Assembly (NCBI RefSeq): GCF_021789175.1
Contig: NZ_CP084560.1
Coordinates: 3,782,001-3,846,000, forward strand
Source of the DNA: Arthrobacter sp. FW306-2-2C-D06B
Lineage (GTDB): Bacteria > Actinomycetota > Actinomycetes > Actinomycetales > Micrococcaceae
Direction of reading: 5' to 3'
Length of the DNA stretch: 64,000 nucleotides
Shown: in pieces, positions 25,873-35,188 of the stretch
Layout of the letters: every line of letters starts with the position of its first letter
Numbering within the stretch: the first letter of the stretch is position 1
Translations under genes and position numbers: made by a program
The notes under the pieces: generated by a model
Seen by the model: only the letters and a program-made list of their open reading frames with translations
Databases searched by the model: none
What the model was told of the DNA's origin: nothing

Positions 25873-26934
25873 TCAGCCCCGAAGAAGCCTGAGCAAACGC
25901 ACTTTCAGGCCGCGTTCGTCGAAGAGCCCTTTCCACTCAATGCGCAGGATCCGCCAGCCCTGCTCAGTCAGCAGTTTCTCCCTTTGCCGTTCTTCGAAGA
26001 TCACTTCCGCAGTTGGCTTGTAGTCGAAATACTTTGCCTTGCCGTCGAATTCGAGCGCGGCCCGAAGGTGCGGCCACGCGAAATCGAACCGGTAGGCGCC
26101 ACGGGGTGTTTGGACCCGCAGCTGGAGCACGGGATCCGGGAAGCCGAGCCTGGCGATCGCGTCCCGGGTCAGTGTCTCCCCCGGGGACTCGGACAACGGG
26201 TTCGCAAAGGCCAGTGCTTTTCGGACCGCGGTGACTCCCCGGGCACCGACCAGATTGGCGCACGCTGACTCCAGCCACTCACGATTGCATCCGAGCCTCA
26301 AGCCGTGGTCCACGAGAATCAGGCCCTGCCGATAATTAAGTATCTGCGCGCAGTCCAGAACGGTGCGGTCGAGTGCTGTCACTGGAAGTCCGTCAATCTC
26401 GATCCTCTGCCCGGGCAGGAGCGGGCCTGAATGGGCCCTGACGTCGGCAGCGTGGGATCCACTGGCTGCGTGGTAGGGAATGATGACGTGGATCAACTGG
26501 TCCGCCCTCCACAAAAACAAACGGTGCAGTCGTGCGGCGGAGGTGTGGCTGAACGTCAACCCATCCGCCGTAACGCGGAGGGTCCGATGGCAATACGCCG
26601 CCAACTGAGCGCGCTCCCGGCCATCGTCCGAAAGCCCATGCCAGAAGGTGCCCCGGACCAGGACGCCGGTCCGGACCCTCACCAGTGCGCCGGAGCGGAG
26701 GTTCTCATTGATGTGTCGCTTGTTCAGTCCTTGGGACAGCAATTCCTCCGTCCGCCACATGTTCCCGCCCGCGGGAAGCGGAGGCACTCCCGAGTTTGAG
26801 CGCGCCGAAAGCACAGCGGTTTGAGCGCCTGGCGGTGCAGAAGCTGCCGAGGACTTCGCCGGTTCCATGTAATCCCAAAGTTCCGCTAGCGGGTCCACCG
26901 GGACGACGGAGTCAATGTTTCCGTAACTGTTCAC
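25873..26934 (-). CDS. AbiEi-like winged-helix protein with DUF559-type nuclease domain
   Basis: 353 residues. Residues about 60-130 look like the N-terminal AbiEi-antitoxin type winged helix (LLSQGLNKRHINENLRSGAL, VRTGVLVRGTFW). The C-terminal 100 residues resemble DUF559/Vsr-like endonuclease folds: RFDFAWPHLRAALEFDGKAK, then QREKLLTEQGWRILRIEWKG. The D/E-x-D/E-x-K spacing of a restriction-like site is present as D(F)AW...EFDGKAKY. Such proteins are frequent in Arthrobacter and relatives, usually as solitary genes; function is untested. No cognate AbiEii toxin gene is next to it. The start is GTG at 26934; Met codons further in are alternatives. Confidence 0.7.
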   Translation of the reverse strand: MNSYGNIDSVVPVDPLAELWDYMEPAKSSAASAPPGAQTAVLSARSNSGVPPLPAGGNMWRTEELLSQGLNKRHINENLRSGALVRVRTGVLVRGTFWHGLSDDGRERAQLAAYCHRTLRVTADGLTFSHTSAARLHRLFLWRADQLIHVIIPYHAASGSHAADVRAHSGPLLPGQRIEIDGLPVTALDRTVLDCAQILNYRQGLILVDHGLRLGCNREWLESACANLVGARGVTAVRKALAFANPLSESPGETLTRDAIARLGFPDPVLQLRVQTPRGAYRFDFAWPHLRAALEFDGKAKYFDYKPTAEVIFEERQREKLLTEQGWRILRIEWKGLFDERGLKVRLLRLLRG

Positions 26935-27024
26935 TGCACAAGCTTCGGCGAACAGCGGAGTGCCCGGAAGCAGCCAATCGAGCTATGTGGAAACCCGGAA
27001 TTCCCTAATCATCCGACCAGCAGT

Positions 27025-27098
27025 CCGAACGGGAGTGATCCGGCAGCGTGCGTCTAAGCGAGGAACGAGCGAGCACGCAGAGGATTGCTCCCGTTCGG
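27025..27098. repeat. Long imperfect inverted repeat downstream of topA
   Basis: CCGAACGGGAG (27025-27035) pairs with CTCCCGTTCGG (27088-27098), and the pairing continues inward (ATCC/GGAT, GCGTGC/GCACGC). The loop holds GCGAGGAACGAGCGAGC. It lies 15 bp after the topA stop and can be its terminator, though without a T run. Confidence 0.6.
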
Positions 27099-27112
27099 AG
27101 CTGCCCCCGAAA

Positions 27113-29842
27113 CTACTTCTTCGCCGCAGCCCTCTTCGCGGGAGCCTTGCGGGCCGTCGTGGTGGTCCGCTTGACCGGGCCCTTGGCGCGCTTCTCGGCA
27201 AGCAGTTCGATGGCCTGCTCCCGGGTCAGCTCCTCCAAGGACGTGGCGCGCGGAACGGTGATGTTGGTGACGCCGTCGGTGATGTACGGGCCGAAACGGC
27301 CTTCCTTCACCACGATGTTCTTCTCCGAGACAGGGTCCGGACCGAACTCGGCCAGGGGCGGCACGGCAGCACGGGCACCACGCTGCTTCGGCTGGGAGTA
27401 GATTTCCAGTGCCTGGTCCAGGGTGATCGTGAAGATCTCTTCCTCGGATCCAATGGACCGCGAGTCCGTGCCCTTCTTCAGGTAGGGCCCGAAGCGGCCG
27501 TTCTGCACCGTGATGGGGTTGCCTTCGGCGTCCGCGCCGAGGACGCGGGGCAGGCTCATGAGTTGAATGGCTTCATCGAGCGTTACCGAGTCAACGGACA
27601 TTGACTTGAAGAGCGAGCCTGTGCGCGGCTTGGCCTTGACGGGCTTCTTCGGCGGCTTGGGTTTGCCGTTTTTGTAGTACTCCACCGGCTGGTTTGCCAG
27701 TTGCTCTTCCGTCATCTCGGGGATGATCTCGGTGACATAAGCGCCGTAGCGGCCGTTCTTCGCAACCACGGTGTGCCCGGTGTGCGGGTCTGCACCCAGG
27801 ACACGTTCCTCGGGGGCAGCCGTTTCCATCAGCTCCACGGCTTTGGCCGCAGTGAGCTCGTCCGGTGCGAGGTCCTCGGGGACGTTGGCACGCGCCGACT
27901 CCACGACCTCGCCGGTCTTGGGATCGATAGTGGGGATCGAGCTTTCCAGGTACGGGCCGAACTTGCCGACTCGCAGCGTAATACCTTCGGCGATCGGCAC
28001 CGAGTTGATCTCGCGCGCATCGATTTCACCGAGGTTGTTGACGATGCTCAGGAGACCCGGATCGGCGTCTTCACCGTAGTAGAAGTGCTTGAGCCAAGCA
28101 GCACCGACGGCCTGGCCGTTGGCGATCTTGTCCAGGTCACCTTCCATGTCCGCCGTGAATTCGTAGTCCACGTAGTCGGTGAAGTGCTGCTCCAGCAGGC
28201 GGATCACGGAGAAGGCGATCCAGCTGGGAACCAGCGCAGACCCTTGCTTCCGGACGTAGCCGCGGTCCTGGATGGTGGAGATCGTGGACGCGTAGGTGGA
28301 CGGACGGCCGATGCCGCGCTTTTCCAGCTCTGCCGTCAACGATGCTTCCGTGTACCGCGGCGGCGGCGAGGTCTCGTGGCCAACGGCAACAATTTCCGAA
28401 GCGGTGAGGGAATCGTCCTTGGCCACGTTGGGCAGGCGCCGGGCTTCGTCGGAATCGTCGTCGCCGCGGCTCTCGTCCTTGCCTTCTTCGTAGGCCGCGA
28501 GGAAGCCCGGGAAGGTGATGACCGTTCCGGATGCCGAGAACTCGGCGTCGCGACCATCGCTAGCCACTGCGCCGAGGCGGATGGTGGCGGTGGAGCCCTT
28601 GGCGTCGCCCATCTGGGAGGCAATGGTGCGCTTCCAGATGAGTTCGTAGAGGCGGAAAGCGTCGCCGGTCAGGTGGTTGGCCACCTGGGCCGGTGTGCGG
28701 AAAGAGTCACCCGCGGGGCGGATGGCTTCGTGGGCTTCCTGCGCGTTGGCGGCCTTGTTGGCGTAGACGCGCGGAGACTGGGGCACGTACTCGGGACCGT
28801 ACAGTTCGGCGGCCTGGCGGCGTGCGGCCGTGAGGGCTTCGTCGCTCAAGGCGGACGAGTCCGTACGCATATAGGTGATGTAGCCGTTTTCATACAGGCG
28901 CTGGGCGATCTGCATGGTGCTCTTGGAGGAGAAGCGCAGCTTGCGTCCGGCCTCCTGCTGAAGGGTCGACGTCGTGAACGGCGCCGCGGGACGGCGCGTG
29001 TAGGGCTTGGTGTCGACCGAACGGACGCGGAAGTCCGCGTTCTCGAGTCCGGCGACCAACGACGTCGCGAGTTCCTCGTTGAGGTGCACCGCGTTCGCGG
29101 AGGTGAGGACACCGTCGTCGTTGAAGTCACGGCCGCTGGCTACCTTCGCGCCGTCGACGGCGGCAAGCTTCGCTTTGAACGTCGCGGAGCCGGTACCGAA
29201 CTGGCCGGTCAGGTCCCAGTACGATGCGGACTTGAAGGCCATGCGTTCGCGTTCACGGTCGACCACCATGCGGGTCACCACGGACTGAACTCGGCCGGCC
29301 GACAGGCCACGGGCAACCTTGCGCCACAGCACCGGGGAGATTTCGTATCCGTACAGGCGGTCCAGGATGCGGCGCGTTTCCTGGGCATCGACGAGGGCGC
29401 TGTCGACGTCGCGCAGGTTGTCCATGGCGCGGTGGATGGCTTCCTTGGTGATTTCACCGAAGGTCATGCGGTAGACGGGAACCTTGGGTTTCAGGACCTC
29501 CAGGAGGTGCCACGCGATGGCCTCGCCCTCGCGGTCCCCATCGGTTGCGAGATAGAGCGCGTCAGCATCTTTCAGCTGGGCCTTGAGTTCGGCGACTTTT
29601 TTCTTCTTGTCCGGAGACACGACGTAATACGGTTTGAAGTCGTTCTCGATGTCTACGGCGAACTTGCCCACCGAGGTCTTCTTCAGTTCTGCAGGGAGGT
29701 CCGAGGGCTGTGGGAGGTCGCGGATGTGACCGATCGAGGCCTCGACAATGAAGCCTTCGCCCAGGTACTTGGCGATGGTCTTGCTCTTGGCCGGAGACTC
29801 CACGATCACGAGTTTCTTGCCGGTTTTTGCCTTGCTGGGCAC
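27113..29842 (-). CDS. topA: DNA topoisomerase I
   Basis: 909 residues, type IA topoisomerase relaxing negative supercoils. The N-terminal Toprim domain starts KLVIVESPAKSKTIAKYLG, with the acidic DxDxE motif in ATDGDREGEAIAWHL. The catalytic tyrosine is Tyr324 in TYMRTDSSALSDEAL. Four C-terminal repeats of the VGKFGPYLES / KNGRYGAYV / QNGRFGPYL / KEGRFGPYI type follow, and the chain ends in a Lys/Ala/Arg-rich tail, the typical actinobacterial arrangement without zinc fingers. GTG at 29842 has a clear GGAG site; a longer frame adds only unrelated residues. The gene is single in its transcript and essential in relatives. Confidence 0.96.
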   Translation of the reverse strand: MPSKAKTGKKLVIVESPAKSKTIAKYLGEGFIVEASIGHIRDLPQPSDLPAELKKTSVGKFAVDIENDFKPYYVVSPDKKKKVAELKAQLKDADALYLATDGDREGEAIAWHLLEVLKPKVPVYRMTFGEITKEAIHRAMDNLRDVDSALVDAQETRRILDRLYGYEISPVLWRKVARGLSAGRVQSVVTRMVVDRERERMAFKSASYWDLTGQFGTGSATFKAKLAAVDGAKVASGRDFNDDGVLTSANAVHLNEELATSLVAGLENADFRVRSVDTKPYTRRPAAPFTTSTLQQEAGRKLRFSSKSTMQIAQRLYENGYITYMRTDSSALSDEALTAARRQAAELYGPEYVPQSPRVYANKAANAQEAHEAIRPAGDSFRTPAQVANHLTGDAFRLYELIWKRTIASQMGDAKGSTATIRLGAVASDGRDAEFSASGTVITFPGFLAAYEEGKDESRGDDDSDEARRLPNVAKDDSLTASEIVAVGHETSPPPRYTEASLTAELEKRGIGRPSTYASTISTIQDRGYVRKQGSALVPSWIAFSVIRLLEQHFTDYVDYEFTADMEGDLDKIANGQAVGAAWLKHFYYGEDADPGLLSIVNNLGEIDAREINSVPIAEGITLRVGKFGPYLESSIPTIDPKTGEVVESARANVPEDLAPDELTAAKAVELMETAAPEERVLGADPHTGHTVVAKNGRYGAYVTEIIPEMTEEQLANQPVEYYKNGKPKPPKKPVKAKPRTGSLFKSMSVDSVTLDEAIQLMSLPRVLGADAEGNPITVQNGRFGPYLKKGTDSRSIGSEEEIFTITLDQALEIYSQPKQRGARAAVPPLAEFGPDPVSEKNIVVKEGRFGPYITDGVTNITVPRATSLEELTREQAIELLAEKRAKGPVKRTTTTARKAPAKRAAAKK

Positions 29843-29962
29843 GGTTCTCCTACAGAAAAATGAATTGCTTGGGCTCGTGCCCATATTGGCCTAGTTCACC
29901 ATATTTTGCAGAATCGTGCGTTTTCATGTGCACAGTTGGTGTGGAGGATCAGTGAGTCTGGG

Positions 29963-30604
29963 CTATGTTGAAGACGGCGTCCGGTCGTCTGGAATCATCG
30001 ACCACATCGTAGCGATTCGCACCGCTCCTTCGGGAATCCGCGTGGGATCTTCGAGTTCATATGACCTGATGAGGTTCTGGAATTTGGCCTTGAGATCCGT
30101 CCGCTGATCCGGAGTCAAGTAAAGCAGATCGCTGGACAGCACCATGGCGGCTGCCTCGTTCGCGGCCTCTCCGCGCTGGCGCCGCTCACCCCGGGCCCGG
30201 GTAAACGCGGTGGCCCGACGCCGGAAGGCGTCCAGTTCGAGTTCGACGACGGCGATCTCCGGGCTCGGAGCGTTGCCGCCGGATTTGATGGTGAAGTCCG
30301 AACCCGCGGCCTTCCAACGGCGTTCGCGCGCATCGCCCTCGTTGTCCGCAGCCGTCACAATCCCCCATTTCTGGAGGGCCCTCAAGTGATAGCTCATGGC
30401 GCTCGGCGTGAGCCCTGTCTGCGCGGCGAGCTCCGTGGCCGTGCGGCTCAACTGCGTGGAATACAGCTCCGAGATGACCTCAAGCCGGGCGGCATGCGCA
30501 AGCGCACGGATCGCTTTGGGGTCGGTGATCTCCACCGTCTTCTCGGGCCGTTTCCGGCGCTTCGGGGATGCCAGCCCGGCGGGTCCCCCATTGTCTTCAT
30601 TCAC
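29963..30604 (-). CDS. ArsR-like helix-turn-helix regulator
   Basis: 213 residues. Residues 25-110 are a winged HTH of the ArsR/HTH_20 type (ALAHAARLEVISELYSTQ, TELAAQTGLTPSAMSYHLRAL, ADNEGDARERRWKAA). A C-terminal helical region of about 100 residues, rich in Arg and Glu, may dimerise. The effector is unknown. GTG at 30604 has no Shine-Dalgarno, but TAAACT (30611-30616, minus sense) lies 6 nt upstream, fitting a leaderless mRNA. It is followed at 120 bp by the divergent-free upstream end of topA in the same orientation. Confidence 0.85.
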   Translation of the reverse strand: MNEDNGGPAGLASPKRRKRPEKTVEITDPKAIRALAHAARLEVISELYSTQLSRTATELAAQTGLTPSAMSYHLRALQKWGIVTAADNEGDARERRWKAAGSDFTIKSGGNAPSPEIAVVELELDAFRRRATAFTRARGERRQRGEAANEAAAMVLSSDLLYLTPDQRTDLKAKFQNLIRSYELEDPTRIPEGAVRIATMWSMIPDDRTPSST

Positions 30605-30640
30605 CGGAACAGTTTATCCGCCGGTGCCGGCGCAAATGTC

Positions 30641-32314
30641 CTATGCCGCGGGAAGCAGGAAGCCGTCGCGGACAAGGTTCTCCACGTCCGAAAGCAGCCG
30701 TGCGCGGAATGCGTCGTCGTCGAAGTCGTCCGCTCCACCCAGCAGAGCGGCCAAGGCACCGATCAGCTGGCGGACGGACAACTCGCCGTCACATGCCGAC
30801 ACGAAGCCGGCGAGCTCGGTGCTCAGTAGATTCGTCCGGCGCAGCCCCGCGCCTTGGCGCAACAGGATGACGCCTGGGTGTTCGGCGCCGGGCCGCTGGT
30901 GGCGTTCCTCGGTCACGTCTTCGGCCACTACCAGGTGGGCGTCGGAGAGCTCGTCGGTGACCAGCCAGTCGGCGCGTTCGACGGCGGCGGCAAGGTGCGG
31001 GCCGATCGGTTGCTCGATGGGGTAGGTGATTTCTTCGAAACGGGTCTGCGCAGTTCCTGGATACTCGCCCAGCGGCCGCCGGAGCCAGATCATTCCGAAG
31101 CCAATTGCCTCCACATTGCGGGACGCGAAGTCCTCCAGGTAGGCCGCATAGGCATCACGGTAGAGCCTACGGTCGCGGCCTTCGGAGGCGTCCTGCAACC
31201 ACGTCTCCGCGTACAGCTCGGGACTCACCTGTTCCCGCTGGATGAACCACGCCTCCGTGCCGGACCCCGCCAGCCACGACGCAGGCCGTTCGCTCCAGCC
31301 GCTGCCCGCAGGGATCTCCCAGTTGCCGAGCATCTGCGCCGTGCCGCCGGGCGCGAGGACATCGGGCAGCGTGCGGACGAGGTTGGCGACGATGTCGTCG
31401 CCGGGCAGCCCGCCGTCGCGATAGGTGAACTGCTCCGAAGAGTGCTCGCCGGCACTTCGCGGCGTAATGACGAAAGGCGGATTGGACACCACCAGATCGA
31501 AAGTCTCACCGGCCACGGGTTCCAGGAGCGAGCCCAGCCGCAAGCTCACCCGCGATTCGAGATCAGCAGGGTCAACGTGCAGGGCCTCCGCATTGAGCAT
31601 CAGATTAAAGCGGGTGAACGCGAGGGCCCGTTCGGAGATATCCGTGGCCGTGACGTGCTCGCAGTGGTGCAGGAGATGGAAAGTCTGGATCCCGCAGCCC
31701 GTCCCGAGGTCGAGGGCGCGTTTCGAGTGCCGCCGGATGGTGGTCTGGACAAGCGTGGTGGATGCCTGCCCGATGCCCAGCACGTGGTCGTGCCGGAGCA
31801 CGCCGGGCTGCTGGTGGGCGGCGAGATCGCTGGAGACCCACAGATCGGCGCCGCCGCTCCGACTGTTGTCTGCTCCGGAGTCGCCCTCCCAGCCGTACGG
31901 CCGCAAATCCACTTTGGCAGCGACAGCGCCGCCGTCGTTCTTCTCCACCAAGCCAAGCTCAATCAGGCCCGAGGTGCGGACGCGCGGCAGGGCGGCGTCG
32001 ACGTCGCCTTCGGTTTGCGGGACAGCGAGAAGCCACAAACGTACGACGACGGCGAGCGCGGCTTTCGCGCGGTCCGTCGCCGGGTCTCCGGTCAAGGCAG
32101 CCGGTTCGGTGACGATGAGTGCAGGGATGAGCTGATCCCGGGCGAGAGCGGCGTGAGCGGACCCTCCCAGAAGTGCTGCCACGCCGTCCACGGTGTAGCC
32201 AACGTTCCGCAGGTCGTCGGCGAGCGCTGTGAGCAGCTCGGGAAGGTCGCTGCGCGGAGCGTCGAGGGTGGCGGGGGCGGTCCCAAAGATGGCGGGCGTT
32301 GCGGGATCAGTCAC
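30641..32314 (-). CDS. HemK/PrmC-like class I methyltransferase, long actinobacterial type
   Basis: 557 residues. A helical N-terminal domain (1-170) precedes a class I SAM-binding domain with motif I ALDLGTGCGIQTFHLL, motif II VTATDISERAL, and the target-site motif LVVSNPPFVITP. An NPPF/NPPY tetrad indicates methylation of an amide or amino nitrogen, as in PrmC or RNA enzymes. The C-terminal 200 residues are an extra domain with an acidic region found in actinobacterial homologues. Substrate unknown. GTG at 32314 is preceded by TAGACT (32321-32326, minus sense) at 6 nt and no Shine-Dalgarno, again suggesting leaderless translation. Confidence 0.85.
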   Translation of the reverse strand: MTDPATPAIFGTAPATLDAPRSDLPELLTALADDLRNVGYTVDGVAALLGGSAHAALARDQLIPALIVTEPAALTGDPATDRAKAALAVVVRLWLLAVPQTEGDVDAALPRVRTSGLIELGLVEKNDGGAVAAKVDLRPYGWEGDSGADNSRSGGADLWVSSDLAAHQQPGVLRHDHVLGIGQASTTLVQTTIRRHSKRALDLGTGCGIQTFHLLHHCEHVTATDISERALAFTRFNLMLNAEALHVDPADLESRVSLRLGSLLEPVAGETFDLVVSNPPFVITPRSAGEHSSEQFTYRDGGLPGDDIVANLVRTLPDVLAPGGTAQMLGNWEIPAGSGWSERPASWLAGSGTEAWFIQREQVSPELYAETWLQDASEGRDRRLYRDAYAAYLEDFASRNVEAIGFGMIWLRRPLGEYPGTAQTRFEEITYPIEQPIGPHLAAAVERADWLVTDELSDAHLVVAEDVTEERHQRPGAEHPGVILLRQGAGLRRTNLLSTELAGFVSACDGELSVRQLIGALAALLGGADDFDDDAFRARLLSDVENLVRDGFLLPAA

Positions 32315-32398
32315 CGTTCAAGTCTATTGGGGGTAGCTGGCGGGTCTCGCCGGGTTCCGGCGTCGGCGGGGAGGCGTTCGAGCAGGTAGCGTTGAATC

Positions 32399-32836
32399 AT
32401 GGCATTTCACCCCTCCACTTGGCGTCGCGCCGCACTTTTGCTCATCGCCGCAGCCACCCTCGCGATGACGGCGTGCTCCTCGGGAGGGTCTGTATCCAAC
32501 GCCGACATCCCCGCGTGGAAGGCGACAACCATGCCCTCGGCAGCCGGGGTCGTCCTGGAGGACTCCGGGAAAATCCTGAACCGCGACCCCCTGGTCAAGA
32601 GCTTCGCGAACGTCGCCGCCGGTAGCTACACCTTGACTGTGGCCTGCGACGGCGGCGGCAAGGCATTCTTCGACGTTTCCTCGGGCCATACGCAGATCAC
32701 AGAGGCCGGGGCGGCATGCAATGGCAGCCGCGAAACGTCCCGTATCAAGATTCCCTCGACAGGTCCGCTGAGCATCAGCGCAAGCAGCGTCGATGCTCCC
32801 GTGATCTACGCGTACCAACTGGTACCGGCTTCGTAA
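32399..32836 (+). CDS. Small lipoprotein, unknown function (paralogue 1)
   Basis: 145 residues. The signal peptide ends in lipobox MTACSS, so the mature protein is membrane anchored outside. The mature part is a predicted beta-rich domain with two conserved cysteines (TVACDGGG and GAACNGSR) flanking GSYTLTV-type strands. The next gene encodes the same pattern, so the two are tandem paralogues. TAGCGT at 32387-32392 is 6 nt before the ATG and no Shine-Dalgarno is seen, so leaderless expression is likely. No known family is recognised. Confidence 0.75.
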   Translation: MAFHPSTWRRAALLLIAAATLAMTACSSGGSVSNADIPAWKATTMPSAAGVVLEDSGKILNRDPLVKSFANVAAGSYTLTVACDGGGKAFFDVSSGHTQITEAGAACNGSRETSRIKIPSTGPLSISASSVDAPVIYAYQLVPAS

Positions 32837-32877
32837 CCCGCCCCCTCGTTCGGGCCTACAGCCCGGCGTAGAGTCGG

Positions 32878-33417
32878 ATGATGGGGTGGGCACGCGCCCT
32901 GAAGGTAGCGACGACGCGGCCGGCGATTCCCGCCGTCGTGCTTTGCGGTGTGCTCGTGTGCGGCACCATGGCGTCGTGCGAATACACCTACGGGGACGGT
33001 CGTGCGGCGGCAAGCAGTCCGCCGTCGGCGGCCATCACGGATCCGGTACTGACGCGAGACCCTGGGCTGGGACAAACCGTCACGGGCGACGCGCTGAAGG
33101 CCTGGGCGCAGGACGTGCTTCCGGACGTGAACGGGCTGTCCTTCTATAGCAACTTCGGCGTGTTGTCGGCCGGCGAATCCCGCGACGAAGAGACCACCCA
33201 GCTTCCCGGGGGCACGTACGCGGTGACTCTGGCGTGCCGAGGTGCCCGCAGCGCCGAATTCATCGTGCGGAACGGAAGCGAAGTCCTCACCGATGTGATG
33301 CTGCGGTGCGGCACCACAAGGGTCAAGGTCCTGAAGCTGGACACGGACGCCATCCTGGTTATCACGATCACCGCCAATGCACCGGCGAATTTCGCGTACC
33401 GGGTGAGCCGGATCTGA
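32878..33417 (+). CDS. Small lipoprotein, unknown function (paralogue 2)
   Basis: 179 residues. The signal ends in lipobox TMASC with the lipidated Cys near residue 34, followed by a Ser/Pro-rich spacer. The C-terminal domain repeats the layout of its upstream neighbour: GGTYAVTLACRG, then a strand pair, MLRCGTTRVKV, and a final beta pair. Conserved cysteines are probably disulfide-bonded. Two ATG codons are in tandem; TAGAGT (32869-32874) is 6 nt before the second one, at 32881, which may be the true leaderless start. Role unknown, perhaps envelope sensing or adhesion. Confidence 0.72.
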   Translation: MMGWARALKVATTRPAIPAVVLCGVLVCGTMASCEYTYGDGRAAASSPPSAAITDPVLTRDPGLGQTVTGDALKAWAQDVLPDVNGLSFYSNFGVLSAGESRDEETTQLPGGTYAVTLACRGARSAEFIVRNGSEVLTDVMLRCGTTRVKVLKLDTDAILVITITANAPANFAYRVSRI

Positions 33418-33426
33418 TGACCGGAG

Positions 33427-34320
33427 CTAGGCAGCGCAGCCTTCCGGGCAACGCAACGTTTCCGGGCTCGAGGCACATTCCGCGCAGTACAGTGTGAGGT
33501 TGCGGCAGCTCAGATTGGAGCAATTTTCAAATTTATTGGTGGGCGCCTGGCAGCGGACGCATTGGCCGATGGTCTTGGCGTCCTCACTGAATTCCACGTG
33601 CATGCGTTTGTCGAAAACGTACAAGGAGCCTTCCCACAGGCCCTGGTCCTTATAGGTTTCGCCGTAGCGGACAATCCCGCCGTCGAGTTGATAAACCTCC
33701 TTGAAACCGCGGTTCACCATGAGGCTGGACAGGACTTCGCAACGGATTCCGCCTGTGCAGTAGGTGACGACAGGCTGGTCCTTGAGATCGTCGTATTTTC
33801 CCGAGTCGAGTTCCTTGATGAAGTCGTGGGTCGTGGCGACGTCGGGAACAATCGCGTCCTTGAACTTGCCGATCTGGGCTTCGAAGGCGTTGCGTCCGTC
33901 GAAGAACTTCACATCCTTCCCGGCCGCCCTCTTTTCCTCCAGGAGCGCGTGGAGCTCTTCAGGCTGAAGGTGGGTGCCGCCGCCGACGACGCCGTTCTCA
34001 TCCACCTTCAGTTCGCCGGGGGCGCCGAAGGACACGATCTCATCGCGAACCTTGACGCTGAGCCTCGGAAAGTCGTCGGCTCCGCCTTCGGACCATTTGA
34101 AGTCGATACCGTGGAAGCCCTTGTATTCCTTGGTGGTCTTCACGTACTGCTTGACGTTGTTCAGTTCCCCGCCAACTGTGGCGTTGATGCCGTCGCGCGA
34201 AATAAGGATGCGTCCGGTCAGGCCGAGCTTCTCGCACAGGGCACGCTGCCAGAGCCGAACGGCGTCCGGGTCCGCAATCGGAGTAAAGCCATAGAAGAGC
34301 ACAATTCTGTTTAAAGCCAC
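33427..34320 (-). CDS. trhO: tRNA uridine(34) hydroxylase TrhO (rhodanese family)
   Basis: 297 residues. The N-terminal ferredoxin-like domain starts [17 protein letters not shown] and contains [18 protein letters not shown]. The central rhodanese domain has the active loop [10 protein letters not shown] with Cys188 as nucleophile. A C-terminal Cys-rich segment ([33 protein letters not shown]) probably binds zinc. Homologues hydroxylate uridine 34 of tRNAs. The GTG at 34320 matches the family start, and TACCCT (34328-34333, minus sense) is 7 nt upstream with no Shine-Dalgarno; TTG at 34347 is a less likely alternative. Confidence 0.93.
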   Translation of the reverse strand: MALNRIVLFYGFTPIADPDAVRLWQRALCEKLGLTGRILISRDGINATVGGELNNVKQYVKTTKEYKGFHGIDFKWSEGGADDFPRLSVKVRDEIVSFGAPGELKVDENGVVGGGTHLQPEELHALLEEKRAAGKDVKFFDGRNAFEAQIGKFKDAIVPDVATTHDFIKELDSGKYDDLKDQPVVTYCTGGIRCEVLSSLMVNRGFKEVYQLDGGIVRYGETYKDQGLWEGSLYVFDKRMHVEFSEDAKTIGQCVRCQAPTNKFENCSNLSCRNLTLYCAECASSPETLRCPEGCAA

Positions 34321-34445
34321 GTATTTAAGGGTACTTGGTGGCCCCAAACCCAGCTGTCGGGCCGTCGTCGGGCCGCCCTAAGTGTTAATGGAGCTGTTAC
34401 TGACCGCCCCTGTTGATTCCCAGACCGCTGGCATAGTCTCTCTAC

Positions 34446-35141
34446 ATGAGTCACGACGCCTTGGTTGAAGACATCGCTGAGCTGCTCGAAGTCTGGGTGG
34501 CTGGCTGGTCCGGGTCCCGGAGCTATGAAACGCGAAAGGAAGGCCGGTTCCCGGCAGCCCTGCGTGCGGACAAAACCGGCGATTGGGAATTCTTCGCACA
34601 TGACCCGTCGGATGCCGAATTCGCCGAGCTGGCTGCCAAGACCGCCCAGGCGGACACTCGTATCCTGACGATCCTCACGAACGACGCCGGCCGCTATACC
34701 CAGTTGGCCCGCGAGAACGGGCTGAACGTCACCTCCGATTCCCAGACCATGATGATCGTGGACATGGGGACACAAGATGCGGAAGATCCATGGCTCTCGG
34801 ATGACGACCTCAAGCTCACCACCTTCGACAGCAAGGGCGTCCATTACGCCGTGGTCCATGCCGGCGAAGAGGTGGCAGCCAGCGGCCAGGTATACGTGGT
34901 CAAGCAGACAGCAGTGTTCGACAAAATCGTCACCGAGCCCAACTACCAGCGCCGGGGCCTGGGCAGTTTCATCATGAAAGCCCTCGCCGCGCAGGCATTT
35001 CAATACGATGTTGAAAGCGGTCTGCTCCTGGCTTCGTTGGATGGACAGCATCTCTATTCGCACCTTGGCTGGAAGCACGTGTGCCAGGTGCTCATGATGT
35101 CCACCAAACCGGTCGACGAGACTGACCTGTCTGTGGCGTAG
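34446..35141 (+). CDS. GNAT family N-acetyltransferase
   Basis: 231 residues. The C-terminal half has the GNAT fold: VYVVKQTAVFDKIVTEPNY, the acetyl-CoA loop QRRGLGSFIMKALAAQA, and the last strand with ASLDGQHLYSHLGWKHV. The N-terminal 110 residues resemble a second, degenerate GNAT-like domain (FFAHDPSDAEFAELAAKT). The acceptor is unknown. No Shine-Dalgarno is seen; TAGTCT (34434-34439) ends 6 nt before the ATG. It is divergent from trhO over 125 bp. Confidence 0.85.
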   Translation: MSHDALVEDIAELLEVWVAGWSGSRSYETRKEGRFPAALRADKTGDWEFFAHDPSDAEFAELAAKTAQADTRILTILTNDAGRYTQLARENGLNVTSDSQTMMIVDMGTQDAEDPWLSDDDLKLTTFDSKGVHYAVVHAGEEVAASGQVYVVKQTAVFDKIVTEPNYQRRGLGSFIMKALAAQAFQYDVESGLLLASLDGQHLYSHLGWKHVCQVLMMSTKPVDETDLSVA

Positions 35142-35188
35142 CCGGCCTTCGGCGCCGGTCGGTTCCGGCGCGGTGACAGAATGTTCAA

